64,000 nucleotides of DNA, from the NCBI GenBank assembly GCA_029780415.1, contig JAKOYN010000171.1, forward strand, positions 1-64,000. Reading direction: 5' to 3'. Position 1 is the stretch's first letter; each line of letters begins with the position of its first letter. The translations under genes were made by a program, and so were the position numbers. Source of the DNA: RXIX01 sp003989075 (lineage in GTDB: Bacteria; Pseudomonadota; Gammaproteobacteria; Competibacterales; Competibacteraceae). Shown in pieces: positions 50,605 through 60,620 of the stretch. The notes under the pieces are model-generated. The model was given only the letters and a program-made list of their open reading frames with translations, had not been told where the DNA came from and did not search any database.

Positions 50605-52389
50605 ATGACGAATAACACCTTCTTCCGCACCAAGCGCACTGTTAACTTCCGGTCTTTCCGCAAACTCTCCATCGCCTCGTCCATGATCCTGGCACTCACG
50701 GCCAGCTATGCCACTGATGTGTTCGCCGCCCCCCAAAAAGCTGAAGGGCGCATCCTGGTCGGAACGCAAGCCGGCCTCAGTGATAATGAACTTGACAAGA
50801 TTCTCAAACCGCACGGCGGCAAAGCCATTGGCCACATCCGCCAGATCAATCTGCATGTGGTTCAGGTACCCCCGCAGGCTGAGGAAGCGGTAGCGCGTGC
50901 ACTGACCAAAAATCCACATGTCAAGTTTGCCGAGCCGGATATGCTGGTGGAAGCGGAACAAATCCCTGATGATCCCAACTATGCCAGCGCTTGGCATCTA
51001 CCCAAGATTCAGGCCCCAACCGCATGGGATAACAGCCAGGGTAGCGGCGTCATTATTGCGATTCTCGACACCGGTGTAGATGCCAGTCATCCCGATCTAG
51101 CCGGCAATCTGGTCGCCGGCTGGAACCCGGTTTCGGGCAATACCGATACGTCTGATGTCTATGGACATGGCACTAAAGTAGCCGGTTCGGCAGCGGCGAT
51201 GGCCAATAACGGCGTCGGAGTCGTTGGCGTGGCAGGATCGGCCCGCATTATGCCGATTCGTATCACCAACGATCCCACCGGCTATGCCTATTGGAGCAAT
51301 ATCGCCAATGGCCTGACCTGGGCTGCCGATCATGGCGCACAGGTTGCCAATATCAGCTATGAAGCCACCAGCAGTTCCTCAATTGCCAGTGCTGCTCAGT
51401 ATCTGCGTAGTAAGGGCGGTGTCACTGTGGTAGCTGCGGGTAATTCGAGCACCGATCCTGGCTACAGCGATAGCCCGTACATGATTTCGGTCTCCGCCAC
51501 CGATAGCAATGATGCCAAGGCCAGTTGGTCCAACTTTGGCTATTTCGTCGATGTCGCCGCGCCCGGCGTGAGCATCTGGACGACCACGAACGGCGGTGGT
51601 TACGGCGCGGTGAGCGGCACCTCATTTGCCAGTCCGGTCACTGCGGGCGTGGTAGCGCTGATGATGGCGGCCAACCCCAGCCTGCCGCCTGCGACGCTGG
51701 AACAGGTTCTTGAGAACACCGCCACCGATCTTGGCGATGCCGGCTGGGACACCGCCTATGGCTATGGCCGGGTCAATGCAGCGGCGGCGGTGCAAACCGC
51801 GCTGCAGACGCAGGCCGCCGATACCCAGGCCCCGAGCACCTCGATCACCTCACCCAGCAGCGGCAGCAAGGTTGCCGGTGTAGCAACGGTCAGCGTCAGC
51901 GCCAACGACAACGTCGGTGTCACCCGCGTCGAGTTGTACGCCGCTGGCAAGCTGGTCGCCAGCGATACCACCGCGCCCTTCGGCTTCAGTTGGGACACCA
52001 CTGCACAGGCGGATGGCGCGACTTCCCTGGTTGCGTATGCCTATGACGCCGCTGGCAATAAGGGCATCTCCAGCAACGTATCGGTCACGGTGGACAATAT
52101 CCCCGACGTAGCCGATACCCTTGCACCCACCGTGCAGATCAGTAATCCGGTCAATGGCGCCAAGCTGATCGGCACCAACATCACCATCAACGTCAATGCA
52201 TCCGACAACGTGGGCGTAACCAGGACCACCTGCGCGGTTGATGGTCAGGTGCTGGGCATCAGCAGCAGCGCGACGCTGAAATGCACCTGGAATATCAAGA
52301 AAGTCGCGGCAGGCATCCATAACATCAGCGCTACCGCCGAGGATGCGGCGGGCAACAAATCCACCACATCCATCCAGGTCACCAAATAA
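50605..52389 (+). CDS. Secreted S8 family serine peptidase (subtilase) with two Ig-like domains
   Basis: The 594-residue protein has a twin-basic signal peptide (cleavage near FAAPQ, residue 42), an I9-like propeptide (about 45-118) and a subtilase domain (about 125-400). The triad is Asp155 (AILDTG), His188 (YGHGTK) and Ser340 (SGTSFASP); Asn280 is the oxyanion residue. Two C-terminal Ig-like/Big-type repeats follow (about 410-500 and 508-594), each with the ASDNVGV/ANDNVGV block. Likely an extracellular or surface protease. The riboswitch in its leader links it to c-di-GMP. Confidence 0.95.
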   Translation: MTNNTFFRTKRTVNFRSFRKLSIASSMILALTASYATDVFAAPQKAEGRILVGTQAGLSDNELDKILKPHGGKAIGHIRQINLHVVQVPPQAEEAVARALTKNPHVKFAEPDMLVEAEQIPDDPNYASAWHLPKIQAPTAWDNSQGSGVIIAILDTGVDASHPDLAGNLVAGWNPVSGNTDTSDVYGHGTKVAGSAAAMANNGVGVVGVAGSARIMPIRITNDPTGYAYWSNIANGLTWAADHGAQVANISYEATSSSSIASAAQYLRSKGGVTVVAAGNSSTDPGYSDSPYMISVSATDSNDAKASWSNFGYFVDVAAPGVSIWTTTNGGGYGAVSGTSFASPVTAGVVALMMAANPSLPPATLEQVLENTATDLGDAGWDTAYGYGRVNAAAAVQTALQTQAADTQAPSTSITSPSSGSKVAGVATVSVSANDNVGVTRVELYAAGKLVASDTTAPFGFSWDTTAQADGATSLVAYAYDAAGNKGISSNVSVTVDNIPDVADTLAPTVQISNPVNGAKLIGTNITINVNASDNVGVTRTTCAVDGQVLGISSSATLKCTWNIKKVAAGIHNISATAEDAAGNKSTTSIQVTK

Positions 52390-52419
52390 CAACCCCTTTG
52401 CCATACCTGGGCTTGTGAC

Positions 52420-52446
52420 GGAATACCACGCGATCCCCGGTATTCC
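52420..52446 (+). other. Inverted repeat after the subtilase gene
   Basis: GGAATACC and GGTATTCC pair across an 11-base loop just before the main terminator. Purpose unclear. Confidence 0.4.
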
Positions 52447-52461
52447 GCGATGATCTGAGCC

Positions 52462-52494
52462 AAAGCCCGTTCCAGTAAGGAATGGGCTTTTTTT
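52462..52494 (+). terminator. Rho-independent terminator of the subtilase gene
   Basis: AAAGCCCGTTCC and GGAATGGGCTTT form a stem with one mismatch and a 5-base loop, followed by TTTT in a run of seven T. Confidence 0.92.
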
Positions 52495-52505
52495 ATACCG
52501 AAACC

Positions 52506-53471
52506 CTACCCTGCCACCCGCGCCAGAGCGGTCTCGATCACCTCGACTCCCGCGCCACGCCGGCAGGCTAATTCGCTCAGAGTGCGTCGCCAGGCCCGCG
52601 CGCCGGGCACACCCTGAAACAGGCCCAGGATATGCCGGGTCATGCTGTGCAGCGGCGTTCCCTGGCACAGTTGCCGCTCCACATAGGGCAGAAACGCCTC
52701 AATCACCTGTCGCCGACTCAATAGCGGCGTTGCATCGCCAAACAGGCGCGCATCGACCTCTGCCAGCAGATAGGGATTTTCATAGGCGGCGCGACCGATC
52801 ATCACACCGTCAACCCACGCCAGTTGCTCAACCACCTGATCCAGACCGGTCAGGCCGCCGTTGAGAACGATCGTCAGGTCGGGAAAATCCCGCTTGAGCT
52901 GGTGCGCCACGTCATAGCGCAGAGGCGGAATCTCGCGGTTCTCGCGCGGACTCAAGCCCTGCAGCCAGGCCTTGCGCGCATGGATGATGAACACCGCGCA
53001 ACCACCTGCCGCGACCCGACCAATAAAATCGACCAGTTCCGCATAGGAATCGCGCTCGTCGATGCCGATGCGGGTCTTGACCGTGACCGGAACTGCCACT
53101 GCCGCACACATCGCCGCCACGCAATCGGCCACCCGATCCGGCTCGGCCATCAGGCATGCCCCAAAGCGCCCCGACTGCACCCGGTCGCTCGGACAGCCAA
53201 CATTCAGGTTCACCTCGTCATAACCAAACTCCACCGCAATGCGCGCACACTGCGCCAGATCAGCAGGATCACTGCCGCCCAGTTGCAGGGCCAGCGGATG
53301 CTCGGCCGGATCGTAGCCCAGCAGCCAATCGCGATCGCCGCGCAGTGCAGCGCCGGTCGTGACCATCTCGGTGTACAACAGCGTGCGCCGACTCAGCAGG
53401 CGCAGAAAGTACCGGCAGTGCCGGTCGGTCCAATCGAGCATGGGCGCAACTGACAGCAGGCGATTGAGCAT
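52506..53471 (-). CDS. dusA: tRNA-dihydrouridine(20/20a) synthase
   Basis: The 321-residue FMN enzyme reduces U20/U20a in the tRNA D-loop. Catalytic Cys is in NLNVGCPSDRVQSGRFGACLM (split: NVGCPSDRV, then GACLM). Other motifs are VAPMLDWTDRHCR, TEMVTTGA, VKTRIGIDE and NGGL. ATG 53471 (MLNRLLSVAPML) or GTG 53483 are possible; the long frame from 53699 is rejected. Confidence 0.95.
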   Translation of the reverse strand: MLNRLLSVAPMLDWTDRHCRYFLRLLSRRTLLYTEMVTTGAALRGDRDWLLGYDPAEHPLALQLGGSDPADLAQCARIAVEFGYDEVNLNVGCPSDRVQSGRFGACLMAEPDRVADCVAAMCAAVAVPVTVKTRIGIDERDSYAELVDFIGRVAAGGCAVFIIHARKAWLQGLSPRENREIPPLRYDVAHQLKRDFPDLTIVLNGGLTGLDQVVEQLAWVDGVMIGRAAYENPYLLAEVDARLFGDATPLLSRRQVIEAFLPYVERQLCQGTPLHSMTRHILGLFQGVPGARAWRRTLSELACRRGAGVEVIETALARVAG

Positions 53472-53538
53472 GAAGGGGTTCACCGCGCCGCCCTGTCGTC
53501 GCGGGCAACAGGGCGGATATGAGCTTGTGGATGGAACT

Positions 53539-54339
53539 TCAGTTGGAGGCGGGCCCGGCTGGAGCGAAGGACTCATTAAAGAATTGCCGCATCGCCGCCC
53601 AGGAGCGTTGATCAGCCTTGGCGTTGTAGGCCGCGCCCTTGCTGTTATCGCTGCCATTGGCAGGATTGGTAAAGCCATGCACCGCACCGCCATAGGCAAT
53701 CAGTTGCCAGTCCACGCCCGCTGCGCGCATCTCGTCCTCAAAGGCCGCAACCTGCGCCGCCGGCACATAGGGATCATCGGCGCCGTGCAAGGCCAGCACC
53801 TTGGCGCGAATCTGCCGGGCATCCTGCACCTTCAGAGTATCCAGCCCCCCGTGGAAACTGACTACGCCAGCCAGATCGGCACCGCTGCGCGCCAGTTCCA
53901 GCACCGCCGTACCGCCAAAGCAGTAGCCGATGGCGGCCACCTGCAGCGGATCGACGCCGGCCTGCGCCTTGAGCGCTTCCAGTCCGGCCGCAGTCCGCGC
54001 CCGCAGCAACGCCCGGTCACTCTTGTATTGCGTGGACAGTGCCTTGGCCTCGGCGACATCGGCAGCCACCTTGCCATCACCATAAATATCCGCGGCCAGC
54101 GCCACATAGCCCAGCTCGGCCAGTTGCTCGGCACGGCGCTTGGCATAGTCATTCAGGCCCATCCATTCATGTACCACCAGCACGCCGGGTACCGGCCCCT
54201 TGATCTCGGCGGGCCGGGCCAGATAGCCCACCAGGCGCGTGTCGCCCTGGCGATATTCAACGGTACGGGTTTCAACAGCAGCAGCCTGGACCAGCACCGG
54301 CATCCACACAACCAGCAGTGATAACACGAAGCGAACCAT
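53539..54339 (-). CDS. Dienelactone hydrolase family protein, exported
   Basis: The 266-residue alpha/beta hydrolase has a signal peptide (about residues 1-20, ending VQAAAVE) and the Cys-Asp-His triad typical of the family: GYCFGG (Cys), HGADDPYVP (Asp) and VHGF (His). Such proteins cleave lactones or esters, but the substrate is not known. GGGAGGA precedes ATG 54339. A periplasmic location is inferred from the signal peptide. Confidence 0.9.
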   Translation of the reverse strand: MVRFVLSLLVVWMPVLVQAAAVETRTVEYRQGDTRLVGYLARPAEIKGPVPGVLVVHEWMGLNDYAKRRAEQLAELGYVALAADIYGDGKVAADVAEAKALSTQYKSDRALLRARTAAGLEALKAQAGVDPLQVAAIGYCFGGTAVLELARSGADLAGVVSFHGGLDTLKVQDARQIRAKVLALHGADDPYVPAAQVAAFEDEMRAAGVDWQLIAYGGAVHGFTNPANGSDNSKGAAYNAKADQRSWAAMRQFFNESFAPAGPASN

Positions 54340-54428
54340 CAGGATTCCTCCCACGGTGGTTTAACGCCCGGTTTGGGCTCTGCTGTAGACCGTGACACGG
54401 TGGCATCGGGTTCCCGGTGTAAAGAGAT

Positions 54429-55451
54429 TCAGCGCAGCGCCTGCACCACCTCACGCACCAGTGGCGGCCCGCGATAGATGAAGCCGGTATAAATCTGCAC
54501 CAGACTGGCACCGGCGGCGAGCTTGGCTGCAGCATCGGCACCGCTCATGATCCCGCCCGCGGCAATGATCGGCACCTGGCCTTCAAGAATCGCCGCCAAT
54601 TGCCGCACCACCGCTGTCGAGCGCTCCAGCAGCGGCGCGCCACTCAAACCGCCGGCCTGCTCGGCATGGGCCAGGCCCTCGACCCCAGCACGGGAAAAGG
54701 TAGTATTGGTCGCAATCACGCCATCAATGCCGTGCTGGCGCAGCGCCTGCCCGACTGCCGGCAGGTCGGCATCGCCCAGGTCCGGGGCAATCTTAACCAC
54801 CAGCGGCACATAGCGGCCAAACTCCGCCGCCAGCCGGCCCTGCTCAGTCTTCAGGCTGCTCAGCAACTGTTCCAGCGCCGCGCCGTACTGCAAATCGCGC
54901 AGGCCAACGGTATTGGGCGAGGAAATATTGACAGTTACATAACTGGCCCAGGCATAGACCTTGCGCAGGCAGATCAGGTAGTCCTCGGTAGCACGCTCAA
55001 CCGGTGTATCAGCATTCTTGCCAATATTGATACCAAGCACGCCCTGAAACCGGGCCTGCCGCACCCGATCGACCAGATAGTCGACGCCCTTGTTGTTAAA
55101 TCCCATGCGGTTGATCAGGGCCTGGGCCTGCGGCAGGCGGAACAGGCGCGGCTTGGGATTGCCCGGCTGCGGGCGCGGCGTGACCGTGCCGATCTCGACG
55201 AAACCAAAGCCCAGCGCCGACCAGGCGTTGATACATTCACCATTCTTATCCAGCCCGGCCGCCAGCCCGACCGGATTGGGAAAATCCAGACCCATCACCC
55301 GACACGGCACCGCCGGTACACAGCCCCCCCCCAGCCAGCGCAGCGGTTGCCGGGGCGCTGCGCCCATCAGAGTCAGTGTCCAGTCATGGGCGGTCTCAGG
55401 ATCGAGCTTGAACAGCAAAGAGCGAAGCACTGGATAAAACACATCGAGCAT
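54429..55451 (-). CDS. pyrD: Dihydroorotate dehydrogenase (quinone), class 2
   Basis: The 340-residue peripheral membrane flavoenzyme oxidises dihydroorotate in pyrimidine synthesis, passing electrons to quinone. The N-terminal helices (LFKLDPETAHDWTL) mark class 2. The catalytic Ser is in VNISSPNTVGLRDLQ; FMN binding is in GLAAGLDKNGE and GGIMSGADA. AGGGGA precedes ATG 55451. An upstream frame start at 55514 is less likely. Confidence 0.96.
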   Translation of the reverse strand: MLDVFYPVLRSLLFKLDPETAHDWTLTLMGAAPRQPLRWLGGGCVPAVPCRVMGLDFPNPVGLAAGLDKNGECINAWSALGFGFVEIGTVTPRPQPGNPKPRLFRLPQAQALINRMGFNNKGVDYLVDRVRQARFQGVLGINIGKNADTPVERATEDYLICLRKVYAWASYVTVNISSPNTVGLRDLQYGAALEQLLSSLKTEQGRLAAEFGRYVPLVVKIAPDLGDADLPAVGQALRQHGIDGVIATNTTFSRAGVEGLAHAEQAGGLSGAPLLERSTAVVRQLAAILEGQVPIIAAGGIMSGADAAAKLAAGASLVQIYTGFIYRGPPLVREVVQALR

Positions 55452-56174
55452 GGCAGTCCCCTGGCACAACCGTATTTGGAACAGAGAGGAATCAGGAACA
55501 GAGCAGCGCGCCATATCCCCGGCCCCGGCCCTGCGGCCTGGGTCCGGATAGGCCCTCTTTCGTCACAACCAAAAGACACGAGCAAAGACCGGCTCTTTAT
55601 GGTGACATTTACGCCGATTCCGACCCTGTTCCAGCCTGGATTTCGGGCCGCTATTCTGGCGTATTTTTCGCCTTTTGGGACCTGTTGAGGGCTTTGAAAG
55701 GCAATTTTTCACAAATAATGTGACGCTAACCTAGACAATATCATGGATTCTGTAGATACTTTTATCATCACTATTTGGGCCCTGAGTCTTATTTGTGGTA
55801 CTAAAAGCACATAATCCATAATGGAATTAGCGCAGTGCTCAGGAACCCACTTGTTTTCAAGATGATATGCCCGAATTGCTGCGCGCGATCCCATCATGGC
55901 AAGGCTATTGCGGCTGCCCGGACAAGACACTCGTTAGAGTACACAGACGGCATTACGCAGCCGAACCAGCTGACCAATCGGTCGGTGGCGTTGCAACACT
56001 CTGAATCACGGGACGGGATCCGCGCGATTCAGAATAAAACGTTACGGAAGACCACTGCTATTCCAGCACGCTCTTCCGCCTGATCTGTCAGGCAGGCAGA
56101 TCACCAGGATAAACAGGATTGCCGGTCATCACGGGTCCGCGGCGGTCCAAAGACAGGGTTACAGGTAGGTTGCC
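55452..56174. other. Intergenic region between pyrD and the sigma-54 activator
   Basis: About 720 bases between divergent genes with no supported gene. It is AT-rich at 55688-55830. Two inverted repeats are present: TCTGAATC/GATTCAGA (56000-56033) and TGATCTG/CAGATCA (56081-56103), the latter about 70 bases before the regulator start. A short frame at 55835-56083 contains CPNC and ARTR but is not a convincing protein. Confidence 0.5.
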
Positions 56175-57518
<1,344 letters not shown>

Positions 57519-57662
57519 GCATCGCCACGCGACCTGGATCAATCGGTCCGGGTCGCACGGCATCACCGCTGTGGACTATCGCGCACAAATCATGACCATA
57601 AGCCGGCATGCGCTTCGATCTGCAGCGTCGTATGGAGATGCGTCGGAAGAAACGGGACGGGA

Positions 57663-57738
57663 TGGCGCTCCCTAGGGGTTTCGAACCCCTGTTCCCGCCG
57701 TGAGAGGGCGGTGTCCTAGGCCACTAGACGAAGGGAGC
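57663..57738 (-). tRNA. tRNA-Glu (CTC)
   Basis: The cloverleaf folds on the minus strand: acceptor GCTCCCT/AGGGAGC, anticodon stem CCGCC/GGCGG with loop CTCTCAC giving anticodon CTC (reads GAG), T-arm AGGGGTTCGAACCCCT, encoded CCA. Length 76. The more common TTC isoacceptor is not in the window. Confidence 0.95.
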
Positions 57739-57815
57739 AGAACGGACTGACATCCTTGAAGGAAAGCCGTATTATACGCACGCCTCCGGATCATACAAGA
57801 GCTTGTGAACGTTCC

Positions 57816-59165
57816 TTGGAACCCAGCACCCCTCTTCAACCGCTCATCATCCCACGCCCCGAGCACACGCTGTCGCGTGCCCAGATCAGCCCTGCCGCCC
57901 TGAAAGTGCTCTATCGGCTTCACGAGGCCGGCTATCGCGCCTGCCTGGTCGGCGGTGGCGTGCGCGATCTGCTGCTCGGTCGCGAGCCCAAGGACTTCGA
58001 CATCGCCACCGATGCCCGTCCCGAACAGGTCCACAAGCTGTTCCGCAACGCCCGGCTGATTGGCCGTCGCTTTCGGCTGGCCCATGTCCAGTTCGGCGCC
58101 GAAATTATCGAAGTCGCCACCTTTCGCGCCCACGGCACCGACAGCGAGGATGGTGACGGCGCGGTAGTCGAGCAGGCCGAGGATGGGCGCATCCTCAGCG
58201 ACAATGTCTACGGCAGCATTGAAGAGGATGCCTGGCGGCGCGATTTCACACTCAATGCCCTGTACTACGATATCGCCAATTTTGCGGTACTCGATTACGT
58301 CGGCGGCCTTACCGACCTGCGCGCCGGCCTGATTCGCCTGATCGGCGATCCACTGCAGCGCTACCGCGAGGATCCGGTACGGATGCTGCGCGCGGTGCGC
58401 TTTGCCGCCAAGCTCGGTTTCCGCCTTGATCCGGCCACCGAGGCGCCGCTGCCCCGCTTTGGCCACCTGCTGGAAAAGATTCCGCCGGCACGGCTGTTTG
58501 AAGAAGTACTCAAGCTGTTCCTCGGGGGCTGCGCCCTGCAAAGCTTCGAGCTGCTGCGCCATTACCGGCTGTTTGGCTGGCTGTTCCCAGCAACCGAACG
58601 TTGCCTGAGCCACCAGCAGCAGCACTATCCCAAGACCCTGCTGGCACGCACCCTGGCCAGTACCGACGAGCGTCTGGCCGCTGGCCTATCCACCCACCCG
58701 GCATTCCTGTTCGCGGCGCTGCTGTGGGAGCCGCTGCGCGAGCGCTGGCACCGGCTCGAAGACGAGGGCATGGACGGCAGCGAGGCGCTGCAGGCAGCCG
58801 CTGATGCAGTGATCCAGGCGCAGTTACGCCACACTGCCCTGCCACGCCGCTACAGCCTGCCCATGCGGGAAATCTGGGAGATGCAGCCGCGCCTGGCCGC
58901 TATCACCGGCAAGCGCCCGTTGCGGCTGCTGAGCCATCCACGCTTTCGCGCCGGTTACGACTTTCTGCTGCTACGGGCCGAGGCTGATGAGCAAGCGGCG
59001 GAACTGGCCCGCTGGTGGACCGGCTTTCTGGCCCTGGACGATACCGGACGTGCCATCGCCACCCAGCCGCCAGCCAAGGCCCCTGCTGCGGGCAAGAGCA
59101 AATCACGCCGCCGGCGCAAGGCTCGCGCCAGCGCAACAGATGCCACGCCGCCGGCTGAATCCTGA
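57816..59165 (+). CDS. pcnB: Poly(A) polymerase I
   Basis: The 449-residue nucleotidyltransferase adds 3' A tails to RNA, promoting decay. The catalytic region is LVGGGVRDLLLGREPKDFDIATD, with RRDFTLNALYYD and RIGRRFRLAHV-like residues of the class II family. The C-terminus ends in a basic RNA-binding tail (KSKSRRRRKARA). No ATG fits; TTG 57816 (LEPSTPL, about 15 residues before IPRPEH) gives family-like length, while TTG 57756 is also open. folK follows immediately, as in most gammaproteobacteria. Confidence 0.93.
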   Translation: MEPSTPLQPLIIPRPEHTLSRAQISPAALKVLYRLHEAGYRACLVGGGVRDLLLGREPKDFDIATDARPEQVHKLFRNARLIGRRFRLAHVQFGAEIIEVATFRAHGTDSEDGDGAVVEQAEDGRILSDNVYGSIEEDAWRRDFTLNALYYDIANFAVLDYVGGLTDLRAGLIRLIGDPLQRYREDPVRMLRAVRFAAKLGFRLDPATEAPLPRFGHLLEKIPPARLFEEVLKLFLGGCALQSFELLRHYRLFGWLFPATERCLSHQQQHYPKTLLARTLASTDERLAAGLSTHPAFLFAALLWEPLRERWHRLEDEGMDGSEALQAAADAVIQAQLRHTALPRRYSLPMREIWEMQPRLAAITGKRPLRLLSHPRFRAGYDFLLLRAEADEQAAELARWWTGFLALDDTGRAIATQPPAKAPAAGKSKSRRRRKARASATDATPPAES

Positions 59166-59180
59166 GTGCGTCCTGCCCCT

Positions 59181-59714
59181 ATGCACCCGCTGCGCGCCTA
59201 TATCGGCATTGGCAGCAACTTGGATGATCCGCTGGCCCAGGTGCGCGCCGCTCTGCAGGCACTGGCCGCCCTGCCTGCAAGCCAGCTGAGCACCTGTTCA
59301 CCGCTGTATCGCAGTGTTCCGGTCGGCGGCCCACCCGGTCAGCCCGACTATCTGAACGCCGTTGCTGCGCTCGATACCCGGCTGTCCGCTGATCAACTGC
59401 TGCGGGCACTGCAGGCCATCGAAGCCGCGCAGGGCCGCGTCCGTGAGCTGCGCTGGGGACCGCGCACCCTGGACCTGGATCTGCTGCTCTATGCCGACCT
59501 GGTCCGCGATGATGCCTGGCTGACCCTGCCGCACCCGCGCCTGCAGGAGCGGGCTTTTGTTCTGTATCCCCTGCACGACATCGCCCCCGGTCTGGAACTG
59601 CCCGGAGGCGGAATGTTGAGTAAATTACTCCTAAAATGCCCGCCTCAGGGCCTGGAACGTCTGGACAGCCCCACTATAGCGGGTACGATAAAGCCGCCCG
59701 TTCCAACCCCATAA
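59181..59714 (+). CDS. folK: Hydroxymethyldihydropterin pyrophosphokinase
   Basis: The 177-residue kinase transfers pyrophosphate from ATP to 6-hydroxymethyl-dihydropterin. It has YIGIGSNLDDPLAQV, YRSVPVGGPPGQPDYLNAVAAL and the full motif RWGPRTLDLDLLLY. It is the canonical copy; the other FolK at 41851 lacks the Trp-Gly of this motif. ATG 59181 is used (GTG 59166 directly after the pcnB stop is possible). It lies in pcnB-folK-panB-panC. Confidence 0.95.
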   Translation: MHPLRAYIGIGSNLDDPLAQVRAALQALAALPASQLSTCSPLYRSVPVGGPPGQPDYLNAVAALDTRLSADQLLRALQAIEAAQGRVRELRWGPRTLDLDLLLYADLVRDDAWLTLPHPRLQERAFVLYPLHDIAPGLELPGGGMLSKLLLKCPPQGLERLDSPTIAGTIKPPVPTP

Positions 59715-59784
59715 CCACGACCTCCCCCGAATCCGCCGCCGCCATCCCTCTGCGTCACTGGCGCGGCCGCAGCTAGAGCACGCC

Positions 59785-60603
59785 ATGTACCTGGAACCGT
59801 CGAACCGAAAGCCGATTACCTTGACCACCCTGGCGAAAATGAAGCGCGAGCAACACAAGTTCGCGGTTCTGACCGCCTATGACGCCAGCTTTGCGGCGCT
59901 GATCGATGCCGCCGGAGTCGAAGTCATCCTGGTGGGCGATTCGCTGGGCATGGTGGTACAGGGCCAGCCCACCACCGTGCCGGTCACCATCGAGGACATG
60001 ATCTATCACACCCGCATGGTGGCGCGCGGCTGCAGCACGGCGCTGCTGATGGCCGACATGCCCTTTGCCAGCTATGCCACACCCGAGCAGGCGCTGCGCA
60101 ATGCCGCCCGATTGATGCAGGAAGGCGGCGCCCAAATCGTGAAGCTGGAAGGCGGCGCCTGGCTGGTCGAGACCGTGCGCCTGCTCAGCCGCAACGGCAT
60201 TCCGGTCTGCGTGCATCTGGGCCTGCTGCCGCAGTCGGTGCACAAGCTCGGCGGCTACCGGGTACAGGGCCGCGAGGAACCCGCCGCCCGGCAGATCATC
60301 GACGAGGCGCTGCTGCTGCAGGAGGCCGGTGCCGATCTGGCGCTGGTGGAATGCATTCCGGCGGAACTGGGCGCGCGACTGACCGAGGCGCTGGCGATTC
60401 CGCTGATCGGCATTGGGGCCGGAGCGGGCTGCGATGCGCAGGTCCTGGTCAGTTATGACATGCTCAACATCACCGCCGGGCGCCGCCCGAAATTTTCCAA
60501 AAACTTCCTGACCGGTCAGGACAGCCTGCAGGCGGCCGTCGCCGAATATGTGCGCGCTGTCAAGAGCGGCGAATTTCCCGGTCCCGAACATTGCATCGCC
60601 TGA
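59785..60603 (+). CDS. panB: 3-methyl-2-oxobutanoate hydroxymethyltransferase
   Basis: The 272-residue enzyme makes ketopantoate using methylene-tetrahydrofolate, the first step of pantothenate synthesis. Metal and substrate motifs are LVGDSLGMV, VHLGLLPQS and ALVECIP, GIGAG. Length is normal. The stop codon overlaps an ATG of the next frame; panC begins 18 bases later by my choice. Confidence 0.96.
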   Translation: MYLEPSNRKPITLTTLAKMKREQHKFAVLTAYDASFAALIDAAGVEVILVGDSLGMVVQGQPTTVPVTIEDMIYHTRMVARGCSTALLMADMPFASYATPEQALRNAARLMQEGGAQIVKLEGGAWLVETVRLLSRNGIPVCVHLGLLPQSVHKLGGYRVQGREEPAARQIIDEALLLQEAGADLALVECIPAELGARLTEALAIPLIGIGAGAGCDAQVLVSYDMLNITAGRRPKFSKNFLTGQDSLQAAVAEYVRAVKSGEFPGPEHCIA

Positions 60604-60620
60604 TGGCCGAGGAACACCCC

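Noticed and set aside
55835..56083. 82-codon frame with CPNC and ARTR
   Set aside because: Only the first few residues hint at a zinc finger; no second Cys pair, no ribosome site; kept only as a possible remnant.
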